64,000 nucleotides of DNA from Oryzibacter oryziterrae (GCF_021864535.1 NZ_JAKJIC010000011.1:62001-126000); one strand, 5' to 3'. Shown: positions 9,116 to 18,617, numbered from the stretch's first letter. Numbers and translations: made by a program. Notes: generated by a model not told the origin, from the letters alone.

Positions 9116-11845
9116 ATGGCCAACAAGATGCTTATCGATGCCACCCACCCGGAAGAGACCCGGGTGGTTGTGGTCCGCGGACACCGCGTCGAGGAGTTCG
9201 ACTTCGAGTCGGCTACCAAGAAACAGCTGAGAGGCAATATCTATCTCGCCAAGGTGACGCGCGTTGAGCCGTCGCTGCAGGCTGCCTTCGTCGAGTACGG
9301 TGGCAACCGTCACGGCTTCCTGGCCTTCTCGGAAATTCATCCGGACTATTACCAGATTCCGCTCGCCGATCGTCAGGCGCTGATCGAGGCCGAAGAGGCC
9401 GAGGAACGCGAAGAGGCCGAACGGCGCGCCAAGTATCATCGCGACCGTCAGGCGCGTGCCCAGGCGGCGCGTGCGGCGCAGAACCCGCAGACCGACGTTG
9501 TCAGCGAAGACGCCGACGATGCGTCGAGGTCCGGCGAGAGTTCCGACGAGAACGGCTCTTTTGTCCAGACCGACGGTGAAGCCGGCCACACGAACTATGC
9601 CGCCCCGGTGACGGAAGGCGACAATGACGGGCCGGAAGCCTCGGGCGAGATCATCGACATCAACGACGATCATTCGGTCGAGACCATCAATGATGATGGC
9701 GGCTTCTCCGGCGGCAACGCCGATGAGGACGAAGCCGATCAGGTCGAAAGCGTCGGCTCCGAAGATGCGCTTGAGGAAGTGCCCGAGCGTCGCTCGCGTC
9801 GCATGCGCCAGTATCGCATCCAGGAAGTGATCAAGCGCCGTCAGGTTCTGCTGGTGCAGGTGGTCAAGGAAGAGCGCGGCACCAAGGGTGCAGCCCTGAC
9901 GACCTATCTGTCGCTGGCCGGTCGCTACTCCGTGCTGATGCCCAACTCGGGTCGTGGCGGCGGCATTTCCCGCAAGATCACCAACGTGGTCGACCGCAAG
10001 CGGCTCAAGGAAATCGCTCATGAGCTGGAAGTGCCGGAGGGGATGGGTGTCATCCTGCGCACTGCCGGCGCTGCGCGCACCAAGACCGAGATCAAGCGCG
10101 ACTTCGAGTATCTGCTGCGCCTTTGGGAAAATGTGCGCGAGCTGACGCTGCGTTCTGCTGCGCCGAGCCTCGTCTATGAAGAGGGCTCGCTGGTCAAGCG
10201 GTCGATCCGTGACCTCTACAACAAGGACATCGATGAAATCCTGGTGGCGGGCGAAGAGTCCTACCGCGAAGCCAAGGATTTCATGCGCATGCTCATGCCG
10301 AGCCATGCCAAGAACGTCCAGCCCTATCGCGACAACGTGCCGGTGTTCGCCCGCTTCGGGGTGGAACCGCAGCTTGACGCCATGTTCTCGCCGCAGGTGA
10401 CCTTGCGCTCGGGCGGCTATCTGGTGATCAACCAGACCGAAGCCCTGGTGGCCATCGACGTGAACTCTGGTCGGTCGACCCGCGAGCACAACATCGAGGA
10501 CACCGCGCTCGCCACCAATCTGGAGGCCGCTGAAGAAGTGGCCCGCCAGCTGCGCCTGCGCGACCTTGCCGGCCTCATCGTGATCGATTTCATCGACATG
10601 GAAGAGGCCAAGAACAACAAGGCTGTCGAGCGCAAGCTCAAGGATTGCCTGAAGAACGACCGGGCTCGCATCCAGGTTGGCCGCATCTCGCATTTCGGCC
10701 TGATGGAAATGAGCCGCCAGCGCATCCGCACCGGCGTGCTGGAAGGCTCCACCGAGCTCTGCCCGCATTGCCTGGGCGCCGGCATCGTGCGTTCGACCGA
10801 AAGCGTTGCGCTGCATGTGCTGCGCGCGCTGGAAGATCAGCTGCTCAAGGGTGTGACGCATCACCTGACCGTGCGCACCCGCGCGGCCGTGGCGCTCTAC
10901 ATCCTCAACCAGAAGCGCCGCCACCTGGCCGATCTCGAGGCCCGCTTCGGCCTGACCATCACGATCGCCGCCGACGAGCATCTGGGTACGCAGCATTTCG
11001 CGCTGGAACGCGGTGAGATCATCCTCAACCCGCTGCCGCCGCAGCCGATCACCACGCTGACGCCGGAGAGCGTGCAGCCCTATGACGAAGACTTCGAGGA
11101 CGAGGTTGTCGTCGAGGAGGACGAGGAAGAAGAGGTCGCAGCACCGAAGGCCGCCCGCGAAGAGCGTGGCGACCGGGACAGCGAAAACCGTCGCAAGCGC
11201 CGTCGGCGTCGGCGTCGGCGGCCGGATGGCACCGAAGGTGGTGACGCCGAGGCGGCTGACGCCCGTGCAGAAGGCGCTGAAGACACTGCGGAAGCTGGCG
11301 ACAGCGAAGACGCAGGCGAAGGCTCTGAAGAGGGCGAGGATCGCGCTGAGGGCGATGCCGCCGGCGAAGCACGGCGCAGGTCGCGCCGCCGCGGTCGTCG
11401 TGGTGGTCGTCGCCGGAACCAGGGTGACGAGGCTGCCGCCGGTGATGAGGGTGTCGTTGCCGAAGGCGAGGCTGGCGATGGCGATGGCGAAGCGTCTGAT
11501 ACCGTCGAGGCGGTGGACGCGTCGATCGAAGCTCCCGCCGATGTGACCGAGCAGCCGGTTGCCGCGTCGGACGAGACGGTGTCCGAAGTGGCGTCGGAAC
11601 AGCCTGAGGCGTCTGTGGCTGAAGAAGCCGTGATCGCTGAAGAGCCCGCAGCTCCTGAGGTTGCGCCGCCTGTTCATGCGCCGATGGAAAGCGTTGCCGA
11701 ACTGGTCGAGAAGGCCGTCGCCAATGCTGCCGAAGAGGCCGCCGCGAGCCTGCCGGAACCCGAACCGGAACCCGAACCGACCCCGCCGGAAGACGACAAC
11801 CGGCAGAAGAAGACCGGTTGGTGGCAGCGCCGCTCCTTCTTCTGA
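9116..11845 (+). CDS. rne: Ribonuclease E/G family endoribonuclease
   Basis: This is the main single-strand-specific endonuclease of mRNA decay and rRNA/tRNA processing, and the scaffold of the degradosome. An N-terminal S1 RNA-binding domain (residues 35-85) is split by a long acidic insertion (about 90-215) typical of alphaproteobacterial RNase E. The DNase I-like catalytic subdomain shows the magnesium-binding Asp residues in AIDVNSGRST (about 448) and VIDFIDMEE (about 490), and the zinc-link CPHC sits at 549-552. The C-terminal ~300 residues are disordered, with acidic blocks alternating with Arg-rich RNA-binding patches (RRKRRRRRRRR), and the protein ends in WWQRRSFF. The start ATG at 9116 is followed directly by the conserved MANKMLIDA. 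Length is 909 residues. Confidence 0.95.
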   Translation: MANKMLIDATHPEETRVVVVRGHRVEEFDFESATKKQLRGNIYLAKVTRVEPSLQAAFVEYGGNRHGFLAFSEIHPDYYQIPLADRQALIEAEEAEEREEAERRAKYHRDRQARAQAARAAQNPQTDVVSEDADDASRSGESSDENGSFVQTDGEAGHTNYAAPVTEGDNDGPEASGEIIDINDDHSVETINDDGGFSGGNADEDEADQVESVGSEDALEEVPERRSRRMRQYRIQEVIKRRQVLLVQVVKEERGTKGAALTTYLSLAGRYSVLMPNSGRGGGISRKITNVVDRKRLKEIAHELEVPEGMGVILRTAGAARTKTEIKRDFEYLLRLWENVRELTLRSAAPSLVYEEGSLVKRSIRDLYNKDIDEILVAGEESYREAKDFMRMLMPSHAKNVQPYRDNVPVFARFGVEPQLDAMFSPQVTLRSGGYLVINQTEALVAIDVNSGRSTREHNIEDTALATNLEAAEEVARQLRLRDLAGLIVIDFIDMEEAKNNKAVERKLKDCLKNDRARIQVGRISHFGLMEMSRQRIRTGVLEGSTELCPHCLGAGIVRSTESVALHVLRALEDQLLKGVTHHLTVRTRAAVALYILNQKRRHLADLEARFGLTITIAADEHLGTQHFALERGEIILNPLPPQPITTLTPESVQPYDEDFEDEVVVEEDEEEEVAAPKAAREERGDRDSENRRKRRRRRRRRPDGTEGGDAEAADARAEGAEDTAEAGDSEDAGEGSEEGEDRAEGDAAGEARRRSRRRGRRGGRRRNQGDEAAAGDEGVVAEGEAGDGDGEASDTVEAVDASIEAPADVTEQPVAASDETVSEVASEQPEASVAEEAVIAEEPAAPEVAPPVHAPMESVAELVEKAVANAAEEAAASLPEPEPEPEPTPPEDDNRQKKTGWWQRRSFF

Positions 11846-11862
11846 GCCAGGACTTGAATGAA

Positions 11863-11902
11863 AAGCCGGCGGATCGCACCACGATCCGCCGGCTTGCTTT
11901 TT
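11863..11902 (+). terminator. Intrinsic terminator of rne
   Basis: A perfect 13-bp inverted repeat (AAGCCGGCGGATC / GATCCGCCGGCTT) with a 7-base loop is followed by GCTTTTT, starting 18 bases after the rne stop codon. Confidence 0.9.
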
Positions 11903-11955
11903 GAGGTGTCGGTGATTGGCGCTGCCCCGGAGGGAGGCCGCTTCGAGCCCTGTCG

Positions 11956-12441
11956 CTATCGGACAGTGCAGCCGCTGACGAAGAACATCGTCTTGTCAAA
12001 GGCGAACCAGCCGTGACCGCTCATGTCGACGCGGACGGTGGTGACCGTGATGGGCGGGAAACGGATGGTCAGCGGGTCCATGATGGTCCCCTGCCCTGTG
12101 ATGGGCCTGACTATGTCGGCCTCGCGCAGGTCGACGATGGTCTTCCACGCGCCGTTGGTCTGGCGCATGGAGATCTTGATCCTGGAGCCGACCGTGGTGA
12201 TGTCCGTGCCGGCCAACCCCAGATAGACGCCAAAAATGGAAGCGGGCTTGTTCAACACCCGCTGCATCCAGGCGCCGCCATTGGCGGCATTGGACCAGTT
12301 GCCGCCCTGAAGCGGATCACCGGTTATATTGGAGACGCTGTCGTAGGTCGTTGTTCCGTTGAGAGCGTCACACGCATTTGCCGCGCCGGCAGACAGGACA
12401 CCGACTGCCGCGGCAACCATCAGGCTGACCATTGTTTTCAT
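11956..12441 (-). CDS. Exported protein of unknown function, possible discoidin-like fold
   Basis: This is a protein of about 161 residues with a signal peptide (MKTMVSLMVAAAVGVLSAGAANA); the ATG at 12441 is chosen because the frame upstream of it adds only a basic leader. The mature part has two Cys residues, one near each end (ACDAL and SGCTVR), which could form a disulfide. The pattern GGNWSNAANGGAWMQ followed by beta-rich segments ending in VRVDMSGHGWFAFDK resembles carbohydrate-binding discoidin (F5/8 C) modules, but this is a weak resemblance. It converges with rne and is flanked by an aminotransferase gene on the same strand. No function can be assigned. Confidence 0.7.
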   Translation of the reverse strand: MKTMVSLMVAAAVGVLSAGAANACDALNGTTTYDSVSNITGDPLQGGNWSNAANGGAWMQRVLNKPASIFGVYLGLAGTDITTVGSRIKISMRQTNGAWKTIVDLREADIVRPITGQGTIMDPLTIRFPPITVTTVRVDMSGHGWFAFDKTMFFVSGCTVR

Positions 12442-12517
12442 GAAGACAATCCATCGGAAGATTAACAATTTCCGAAGATAGATTGTAACCAATGGAATAT
12501 CTACAATCCTGATGCAT

Positions 12518-13672
12518 CTACTGGTTGTTCAGCCACCCTTCCAGCCGGTCGCAGGCGTCGGCGATGGCTTCGTGGCGGCCGGCGAAGGAGAAGCGCAGGT
12601 AGCGGGCACCGCGTTCGGTGTCGAAGTCGAGGCCGGGCGTTGCGGCGACACCGGCTTCCAGCAGCATGCGGCGAGCAAAATCCAGGCTGTCGTTGGTGAA
12701 ACGGCCGACGTCGGCGTAGAAATAGAAGGCGCCATCGACGGGCAGGAAGCGGTCGAAGCCGATCCTGGGCAAGCGGTCGAGCAGCAGCGCGCGATTGCGT
12801 GCGTATCCGGCCTTGACGGCCTCGAGCTCATCGGTGGCCTCGAAGGCGCCGAGGGCGGCGCGCTGGGAGAGTTCGGAAGCCGAGATGAAGAGGTTCTGGG
12901 CGATGCGCTCCACCGGGCGAACCAGCGCCTCGGGCAGCACCATCCAACCGATGCGCCAGCCGGTCATGCAGTAGTATTTGGAGAAGGAGTTGACGACCAC
13001 CATGTCGTCGCCGAACTCAAGCGCGGTGGCTTCGACCCCTTCGTAGACGAGGCCATGATAGATCTCGTCCATGACCAGGGCGATGTCCATGCCGCGGCAG
13101 GCAAGCACCAGATCGCGGATGCCGTCGCGCGTCATCATGGTGCCGGACGGATTGGCGGGACTGGCGACGACGAGACCCGCCAGCGGCTTTTCAGCATGGA
13201 CCCGTTCGATGATTTCGGGAGTTGCCTGCCAGCGCGTTGCCTCCGTGGTGGGGATCTCCACCACTTCCAGGCCAAGGGCCGTGAGGATGTTGCGATAGGC
13301 CGGATAGCCCGGCGTCGGCAGGCCCACGCGATCCCCCGGATCGAACAGGGCGAGGAAGGCGAGGTTGAAGGCGCCGGAGGAGCCGGCGGTCACGGCGACA
13401 CGCTCGGCGGGCACATTGACACCATAGCGGTCGGCATAGTGGCGGGCGATGCGGCTGCGCAGGTCCGGCAGGCCGAGCGCTTCGGTATAGCCGATCCGGC
13501 CGCGGGCCAGAGCTGCTTCAGCGGCAGCCTTCACGGCGGCAGGGACGGGCGCACCAGGCTCGCCGAGTTCCATGTGCACCACCGAGCGCCCTTCCCGCTC
13601 GAGGCGGTTGGCCGACGCCAGAACGTCCATGGCGATGAACGGCTGCACATTGCCCCGCCGAGACTGCCTCAT
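12518..13672 (-). CDS. Pyridoxal-phosphate-dependent aminotransferase (class I/II fold)
   Basis: Fold-type I aminotransferase of the aspartate aminotransferase superfamily. It shows the N-terminal substrate loop (MELGEPGAPVP), the PLP phosphate-binding stretch (TAGSSGAFNLA), the Asp that contacts the pyridine N (ALVMDEIYHGL), the Schiff-base Lys in NSFSKYYCMTGWR, and the C-terminal Arg region (GARYLRFSFAG). The ATG at 13672 has GGGAAGGA seven bases upstream; an ATG at 13711 would add 13 residues without a good ribosome site. Length is 384 residues. The amino donor and acceptor cannot be told from sequence. Its promoter side faces the twin palindromic repeats. Confidence 0.88.
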   Translation of the reverse strand: MRQSRRGNVQPFIAMDVLASANRLEREGRSVVHMELGEPGAPVPAAVKAAAEAALARGRIGYTEALGLPDLRSRIARHYADRYGVNVPAERVAVTAGSSGAFNLAFLALFDPGDRVGLPTPGYPAYRNILTALGLEVVEIPTTEATRWQATPEIIERVHAEKPLAGLVVASPANPSGTMMTRDGIRDLVLACRGMDIALVMDEIYHGLVYEGVEATALEFGDDMVVVNSFSKYYCMTGWRIGWMVLPEALVRPVERIAQNLFISASELSQRAALGAFEATDELEAVKAGYARNRALLLDRLPRIGFDRFLPVDGAFYFYADVGRFTNDSLDFARRMLLEAGVAATPGLDFDTERGARYLRFSFAGRHEAIADACDRLEGWLNNQ

Positions 13673-13735
13673 GTTGCTGTCCTTCCCTGTTCCGACCCCG
13701 GATAACCTCAATACTGCCGAAATTGGCCGGCATGG

Positions 13736-13814
13736 CTAGTGGAGCGACTTTGACATTTGAGTCCCGGATGACATCGGCCTCGCGCTCAAATGTCAAAGTC
13801 TAAAGCTCCACTAG
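13736..13814. repeat. Palindromic intergenic repeat, copy 1 (MITE- or RIME-like)
   Basis: A 79-bp element bounded by CTAG on both sides. The left arm CTAGTGGAGC + GACTTTGACATTTGAG is mirrored on the right by CTCAAATGTCAAAGTC + TAAA + GCTCCACTAG, around a centre of about 23 bases. It could fold into one long hairpin in RNA or single-stranded DNA. No open reading frame is inside. Confidence 0.9.
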
Positions 13815-13827
13815 AAACAGTGACTTG

Positions 13828-13904
13828 CTAGTGGTTCTCATGATTCTGACATTTGCTCGACGGGTGGTATCAGGCGTATGCAAATGTCAGAATCGAACCA
13901 CTAG
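13828..13904. repeat. Palindromic intergenic repeat, copy 2, same family
   Basis: A 77-bp element only 13 bp after copy 1, with the same build: CTAGTGG at one end, CCACTAG at the other, and inner arms GATTCTGACATTTGC / GCAAATGTCAGAATC. It shares CTAGTGG and TGACATTTG with copy 1, while the rest of each arm differs and covaries with its own partner arm. This suggests related but separately evolved hairpin elements and not a recent tandem duplication. Confidence 0.9.
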
Positions 13905-13971
13905 TGTGGGGGCGCTTGCCGTTTATCAGGCAAAATGCTTTGTGACGAGGGTGGTTTGTCGGGGGAGCAAG

Positions 13972-15321
13972 ATGACGCGACGTCTGCGGCGATCTCTGGT
14001 GGCGGGTTTGACAGTGGCGGCGTTGGCGTTCAACGCCCTTGCACCGGCGATGGCGGCCGAACGGACGGCGCTGCTGCGTGACGCCGAAGCCGAGACGCTG
14101 ATCGGCGATTTCGCGCGGCCGATCCTCAAGGCGGCGGGGCTCGGTGCGGCCAGCATTCAGGTGCGCATCGTCGACGATCCCATGTTCAACGCCTTTGTCG
14201 CTGACAGCCGGCACATCTACATCAACTCCGGCGCCCTGCTCGACTGCAAGACGCCGAATGAAATCATCGGCGTGATCGCCCACGAAACGGGGCACCTGGC
14301 TGCCAACCATCTGTCGCAGCTGCGCAAGGAGATCTCGCGCATGCAGATCCTGTCGGCGATCGCCATGATCGGCGGTGCTGCGGCCGGCATCGCCAGTGGA
14401 AACGGCAGGGCGGGTGTGGCGGCGGCCATGGGCGGCATGCAGATCGGACAACGCAGTCTCTTGTCCTATGCGCGCGAGCAGGAGACTTCCGCGGACATGG
14501 CCGGCCTCAAGTTCCTGGACAAGACCGGACAATCGGCCAATGGCATGCTGGAGACCTTCAAGCGCCTCGCCGACCAGCAGCTGTTTTCCGCCGGCGGATC
14601 GGATCCTTACATCCAGACGCACCCGATGCCGGCGGACCGTATCGCGCAGATCGACGAGGCGGCGCGCAAGTCGAAGTATTTCGGCAAGGCCGACAGCCCG
14701 GACCTGCAGGCGCGCTACGATCTGGTGCGCGCCAAGTTCCTCGGCTTCACCGCCAGCCCCCAGCAGATCAACCGGCAATATCCGACGACGGATACCAGCC
14801 TGCCGGCACGCTATGCACGCGCCATCATGACCTATCGCTATGCCGACCCGGCGTCGGCCACGGCGCGCGTGGATGATCTCATCGAGTCAGCGCCGAACAA
14901 TCCCTATTTCTGGGAGTTGAAGGGGCAGATCCTGCTGGAGACCGGCAGCCCGGCCAAGGCGGTCGAGCCGCTCAAGAAGGCCGTGTCGCTGGCGCCCAAC
15001 GCCGGCCTGATCCGTGTGCTCTACGGGCAGGCGCTGATAGGCACCGGCAGCGACAGGCTTGTTCCCGAAGCCATCGCCGCGCTCACCAAGGGCATCGGCG
15101 ACGATCCCGACCAGCCCATCGGCTATCGGCAGCTGGCGATCGCCTATGCCAAGACGGGCGATACCGCCATGGCCGATCTTGCGACCGCGCAAGGCAGCTT
15201 TGCCGTCGGCGACATCAAGGCGGCCAAGCAATATGCCCTGCGCGCTCAAGGAAAATTGAAGGTCGGCTCCCCTGGCTGGCTACGCGCCGACGACATCATC
15301 ACGTATAAAGTACGTAACTGA
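13972..15321 (+). CDS. M48 family metalloprotease with TPR repeats (BepA-like)
   Basis: A periplasmic zinc protease of the YfgC/BepA type, which in E. coli assists and degrades misassembled outer-membrane proteins such as LptD. A signal peptide (LVAGLTVAALAFNALAPAMA) is followed by the M48 domain with HETGH at residues 104-108 and the downstream metal-binding Glu in SYAREQETSADM. The C-terminal half (about 270-449) contains helical repeats of TPR type (for example YFWELKGQILLETGSPAKA). I chose the ATG at 13972 because GGGGGAG lies six bases upstream and the signal peptide follows; the open frame extends leftward into palindromic repeat 2 but is not coding there. It is followed after 25 bp by a DsbA-like gene, so the two may be cotranscribed. 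Confidence 0.9.
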   Translation: MTRRLRRSLVAGLTVAALAFNALAPAMAAERTALLRDAEAETLIGDFARPILKAAGLGAASIQVRIVDDPMFNAFVADSRHIYINSGALLDCKTPNEIIGVIAHETGHLAANHLSQLRKEISRMQILSAIAMIGGAAAGIASGNGRAGVAAAMGGMQIGQRSLLSYAREQETSADMAGLKFLDKTGQSANGMLETFKRLADQQLFSAGGSDPYIQTHPMPADRIAQIDEAARKSKYFGKADSPDLQARYDLVRAKFLGFTASPQQINRQYPTTDTSLPARYARAIMTYRYADPASATARVDDLIESAPNNPYFWELKGQILLETGSPAKAVEPLKKAVSLAPNAGLIRVLYGQALIGTGSDRLVPEAIAALTKGIGDDPDQPIGYRQLAIAYAKTGDTAMADLATAQGSFAVGDIKAAKQYALRAQGKLKVGSPGWLRADDIITYKVRN

Positions 15322-15346
15322 CCTTTTCCCGAAACTGGAGATTCGG

Positions 15347-16111
15347 ATGCGCCTTCGCTTTGCCCAACGCCTTGCCGCTCTTTTCATTGCCGGCGCAGCT
15401 CTCACCGTCCCGGCCATGGCCGGCGGATTCAACGACGCCCAGAAGTCGGAAATCGGCGACGTGGTGAAGGCCTACATCATGGCCCACCCGGAGGTCATCC
15501 AGGACGCGCTCGACGCGCTTGAGCAGAAGAAGCAGCAGGACGCGGCGGCGGCGCAGTCGAAGACCATCGCTTCGCTCAAGGACACCATCTATGCCTCCAA
15601 GCGGCAGGCGGTGCTGGGCGATCCCAAGGCGCCGATCACGCTCGTCGAGTTCTTCGACTACAACTGCGGCTACTGCAAGCGCGCTCTCTCCGACACCCGC
15701 GCCATGCTGGACCACGACAAGGACGTGAAGATCGTCCTCAAGGAGTTTCCGATCCTCGGGCCCGGTTCGGTGGAAGCGGCGAAGGTGGCAGCTGCCGTCA
15801 ACATCGTCGATCCGGCCAAGTATGAAGCCTTCCACTTCGAGCTGCTCGGCGCCAAGGGCCAGGCGGACGAGAAGCGCGCCCTCGATGCCGCCGCCAAGGT
15901 GGGTGTCGACGTTGCCGCGCTCAAGCAGAAGATTGACGATCCGGAGATCGCCAACACCATCCAGGAAGCCTATGCCCTGGCCCAGAAGCTCGACATTTCC
16001 GGCACGCCGACCTACGTGATCGGCGAAGAAGTGGTGTTCGGCGCCGTGGGAATCGATGAGCTGACGCAGAAGGTGGCGTCCATGCGCAGCTGCGGCAAGG
16101 CCACCTGCTGA
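15347..16111 (+). CDS. DsbA family thiol:disulfide oxidoreductase, exported
   Basis: A periplasmic thioredoxin-fold protein. A signal peptide (about residues 1-25) and a helical segment with a charged coiled stretch (EQKKQQDAAAAQSK) precede the thioredoxin domain. The redox motif C107-G-Y-C110 sits in FFDYNCGYCKRAL and the cis-Pro loop is SGTPTYVIG. Proteins of this layout (Com1/ScsC-like) act as disulfide oxidase or isomerase. The N-terminal extension before the thioredoxin domain is the type that drives oligomerisation in ScsC-like isomerases; that role here is inference. GGAG precedes the ATG by about eight bases. The gene follows the BepA-like protease gene closely, consistent with a joint role in envelope protein quality control. 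Confidence 0.88.
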   Translation: MRLRFAQRLAALFIAGAALTVPAMAGGFNDAQKSEIGDVVKAYIMAHPEVIQDALDALEQKKQQDAAAAQSKTIASLKDTIYASKRQAVLGDPKAPITLVEFFDYNCGYCKRALSDTRAMLDHDKDVKIVLKEFPILGPGSVEAAKVAAAVNIVDPAKYEAFHFELLGAKGQADEKRALDAAAKVGVDVAALKQKIDDPEIANTIQEAYALAQKLDISGTPTYVIGEEVVFGAVGIDELTQKVASMRSCGKATC

Positions 16112-16142
16112 GCCGACTGGCCGGAAAAACGACAAATGCAGG

Positions 16143-16175
16143 CATCCCCGGGCCACAGGACCGGGGATGTTTCAC
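16143..16175 (+). terminator. Probable intrinsic terminator after the DsbA-like gene
   Basis: A perfect 9-bp inverted repeat (CATCCCCGG / CCGGGGATG) with a 9-base loop is followed by TTTCAC. The T-run is short, so termination may be partial. Confidence 0.6.
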
Positions 16176-16277
16176 ATCTGGGCTCTTTTTTTCAGTTCGG
16201 CAAATGCCTATAAGGAAGCCGACCGTCGGGGGCGAACCCCGGCGAAACACAATGCGTAGAAGCTGGAACCGCCGCCA

Positions 16278-16721
16278 TTGACCCTTGAAGTGTTCATCCT
16301 GAACGGTCCAAACCTGAACCTTCTCGGAACGCGGGAACCCGGCGTCTATGGAACCCTGACCCTTGCGGACATCGAAGCCTCCTGCCGTGCCAAGGCAGCC
16401 GAGGTCGGGTTTGGCGAGGTTGAGTTCCACCAGAGCAATCACGAGGGACAGCTCATTGACTGGATCCACGAGGCAGGCCGCCGCAAGGCGGGCGTCGTGA
16501 TCAATCCAGGAGCTTATACCCACACGTCGATTGCCTTGCATGATGCGATCAAGGGAACCGGTGTTCCGCTGATCGAAGTCCACATATCCAACGTCCATGC
16601 GCGTGAGAGTTTCCGGCATCATTCCTATGTGTCGCCTGTGGCGGCGGGAGTGATCGTCGGGCTTGGCCCCCGCGGCTACACGCTCGCGCTCGAAGCCCTT
16701 GCCGAGATCATGTCCAAGTGA
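16278..16721 (+). CDS. aroQ: 3-dehydroquinate dehydratase, type II
   Basis: The enzyme dehydrates 3-dehydroquinate to 3-dehydroshikimate in the shikimate pathway. Family motifs are complete: the N-terminal [14 protein letters not shown], the lid-loop Arg and Tyr (REPGVYG), [16 protein letters not shown], and [18 protein letters not shown] with the catalytic His. Length is 147 residues, typical for the dodecameric type II enzyme. The start is a TTG at 16278: an in-frame TAG at 16257 rules out any ATG upstream, and the conserved core begins five residues later. No strong ribosome site is visible. It is followed by accB after 25 bp, the usual aroQ-accB-accC order of this class. Confidence 0.92.
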   Translation: MTLEVFILNGPNLNLLGTREPGVYGTLTLADIEASCRAKAAEVGFGEVEFHQSNHEGQLIDWIHEAGRRKAGVVINPGAYTHTSIALHDAIKGTGVPLIEVHISNVHARESFRHHSYVSPVAAGVIVGLGPRGYTLALEALAEIMSK

Positions 16722-16746
16722 CCGGCAACCTTACCGGTGAGAACCG

Positions 16747-17256
16747 ATGCCCCAGAACCCGATTGACTACGAACTGATCCGCCAGCTTGCCACGATCCTC
16801 GACGAGACCGATCTCACCGAGATCGAAGTCGAACACGACAAGCTGAAGATCCGCGTGGCCCGTACGGCCGCCGCTCCTGCGCCCCAGCAGGCGTTTGCAC
16901 CCTGGGCCTATCCGGCGATGCCGCCCATGGGCGCTGCCGCCCCGGCTCCGGTTGCCGCTCCCGTTGCTGCTGCGCCCGCCGCCGTGGCCGCTGCCCCGGC
17001 TGCCGCCGATCCGGCCAGCCACCCGGGTGTGGTGCCCTCGCCGATGGTCGGCACGGCCTATCGCGCGCCGGAGCCCGGCGCCAAGAACTTCATCGAGGTG
17101 GGCGATACGGTCAAGGAAGGCCAGACCGTGCTCATCATCGAGGCCATGAAGCACCTCAACCAGATCCAGGCGCCGCGCTCGGGCAAGGTGACCGCCATCC
17201 TGGTGGAGAATGCACAGCCGGTGGAATTCGGCGAACCCTTGCTGATCATCGAGTGA
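16747..17256 (+). CDS. accB: Acetyl-CoA carboxylase biotin carboxyl carrier protein
   Basis: BCCP carries the biotin that shuttles CO2 between biotin carboxylase and carboxyltransferase in fatty-acid synthesis. The N-terminal ~40 residues form the conserved helical domain ([20 protein letters not shown]). An Ala/Pro-rich flexible linker (about 50-95) follows, then the biotinyl domain with the acceptor K135 in [10 protein letters not shown]. His after the Lys in place of the usual Met, Leu or Thr is a mild variation. Length is 169 residues. Its TGA overlaps or abuts the start region of accC, so the two are translationally linked. Confidence 0.95.
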   Translation: MPQNPIDYELIRQLATILDETDLTEIEVEHDKLKIRVARTAAAPAPQQAFAPWAYPAMPPMGAAAPAPVAAPVAAAPAAVAAAPAAADPASHPGVVPSPMVGTAYRAPEPGAKNFIEVGDTVKEGQTVLIIEAMKHLNQIQAPRSGKVTAILVENAQPVEFGEPLLIIE

Positions 17257-17264
17257 ACGCTCAG

Positions 17265-18617
17265 ATGTTCGAGAAAATCCTCATCGCCAATCGCGGCGAA
17301 ATCGCCCTTCGGGTGCTGCGCGCCTGCAAGGAGCTTGGCATCAAGACGGTGGCGATCCATTCGACCGCCGACGCCAATGCCATGCACGTGCGGCTCGCCG
17401 ACGAGTCGGTCTGCATCGGGCCGCCACCGGTCCGGGACAGCTATCTCAACATCCCCAACATTCTCGCCGCTTGCGAGATCACCGGGGCCGAGGCTGTCCA
17501 TCCGGGTTATGGCTTTCTCAGCGAGAACGCCCGCTTTGCCGACATCCTGACTGCCCACGGCGTGACCTTCATCGGCCCGACCGCCGATCACATCCGCATC
17601 ATGGGCGACAAGATCGAAGCCAAGGCGACCGCAAAGCGCCTGGGCATCCCGGTCGTGCCCGGCTCGGACGGAGCCGTGACCACCGACGAGGACGCCCATC
17701 GCATCGCCGCCGAGATCGGCTATCCGGTGCTGGTAAAGGCTTCGGCCGGTGGTGGCGGGCGCGGCATGCGCGTGGCGCTCGACGCTTCGGAAATGTCCGG
17801 CGCCTTGTCCGCTGCCCGCTCGGAAGCCAAGAACGCCTTCGGCGACGACAGCGTCTATATCGAGAAGTATCTGCTCAAGCCGCGGCACATCGAAGTGCAG
17901 GTGCTGGGCGACGGCCAGGGCAATGCGGTTCACCTTGGTGAGCGCGACTGCTCGCTGCAGCGCCGTCACCAGAAGGTGCTGGAAGAGGCCCGCTCCCCTG
18001 CCCTCGACGACGCAGCCCGCGAACGCATCGGCGGCATCGTCGCCCGCGCCATGGCGGAACTGAACTATCGCGGCGTCGGCACGATCGAGTTCCTCTATGA
18101 GGACGGCGAGTTCTATTTCATCGAAATGAACACCCGCCTGCAGGTGGAACATCCCGTGACCGAGATGATCACCGGCATCGATCTGGTCAACGAGCAGATC
18201 AAGGTCGCCAACGGTCAGGCCCTGACGTTCCGGCAGTCGGACGTGCATTTCAATGGCCATGCCATCGAGTGCCGCATCAACGCCGAGAATCCCGCCACCT
18301 TTGCGCCCTCGCCGGGCAAGATCACCTACTGGCATCCGCCGGGCGGTCTCGGCGTGCGAGTCGATAGCGGCGTCTATCAGGGCTATACGATCCCGCCCTA
18401 TTACGACAGCATGATCGGCAAGCTGATCGTGCACGGTCGCAGCCGCGCCGAGTGCCTGATGCGCATGCAGCGCTGCCTCGACGAGTTCGTGGTGGACGGC
18501 ATCCAGTCGACCATTCCGCTGTTCAAGCATCTGCTCGCCCAGCAGGACATCATCGACGGCAATTACGACATCCACTGGCTGGAAAAGTGGTTGGCCACCA
18601 ATCCTTTCCAGGCGTGA
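17265..18617 (+). CDS. accC: Acetyl-CoA carboxylase biotin carboxylase subunit
   Basis: ATP-grasp enzyme that carboxylates the biotin of AccB with bicarbonate. Seen are the N-terminal biotin carboxylase domain ([19 protein letters not shown]), the ATP-binding Gly-rich loop ([14 protein letters not shown]), the metal and catalytic region ([19 protein letters not shown]) and the C-terminal domain (INAENP...FAPSPGKI). Length is 450 residues from the ATG at 17265. A GTG at 17253 overlaps the accB stop (GTGA) and would add MNAQ; both are possible, but homologues begin at MFEK/MFDK. It forms an operon with accB. Confidence 0.95.
   Translation: MFEKILIANRGEIALRVLRACKELGIKTVAIHSTADANAMHVRLADESVCIGPPPVRDSYLNIPNILAACEITGAEAVHPGYGFLSENARFADILTAHGVTFIGPTADHIRIMGDKIEAKATAKRLGIPVVPGSDGAVTTDEDAHRIAAEIGYPVLVKASAGGGGRGMRVALDASEMSGALSAARSEAKNAFGDDSVYIEKYLLKPRHIEVQVLGDGQGNAVHLGERDCSLQRRHQKVLEEARSPALDDAARERIGGIVARAMAELNYRGVGTIEFLYEDGEFYFIEMNTRLQVEHPVTEMITGIDLVNEQIKVANGQALTFRQSDVHFNGHAIECRINAENPATFAPSPGKITYWHPPGGLGVRVDSGVYQGYTIPPYYDSMIGKLIVHGRSRAECLMRMQRCLDEFVVDGIQSTIPLFKHLLAQQDIIDGNYDIHWLEKWLATNPFQA

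Noticed and set aside
8412-9230. 272-codon open frame before rne
   Set aside because: Overlaps rne out of frame, no domain, biased composition; treated as non-coding leader.
9107-11677. 856-codon open frame antisense to rne
   Set aside because: Shadow of the rne coding sequence; the translation is low-complexity and rne motifs are unambiguous.
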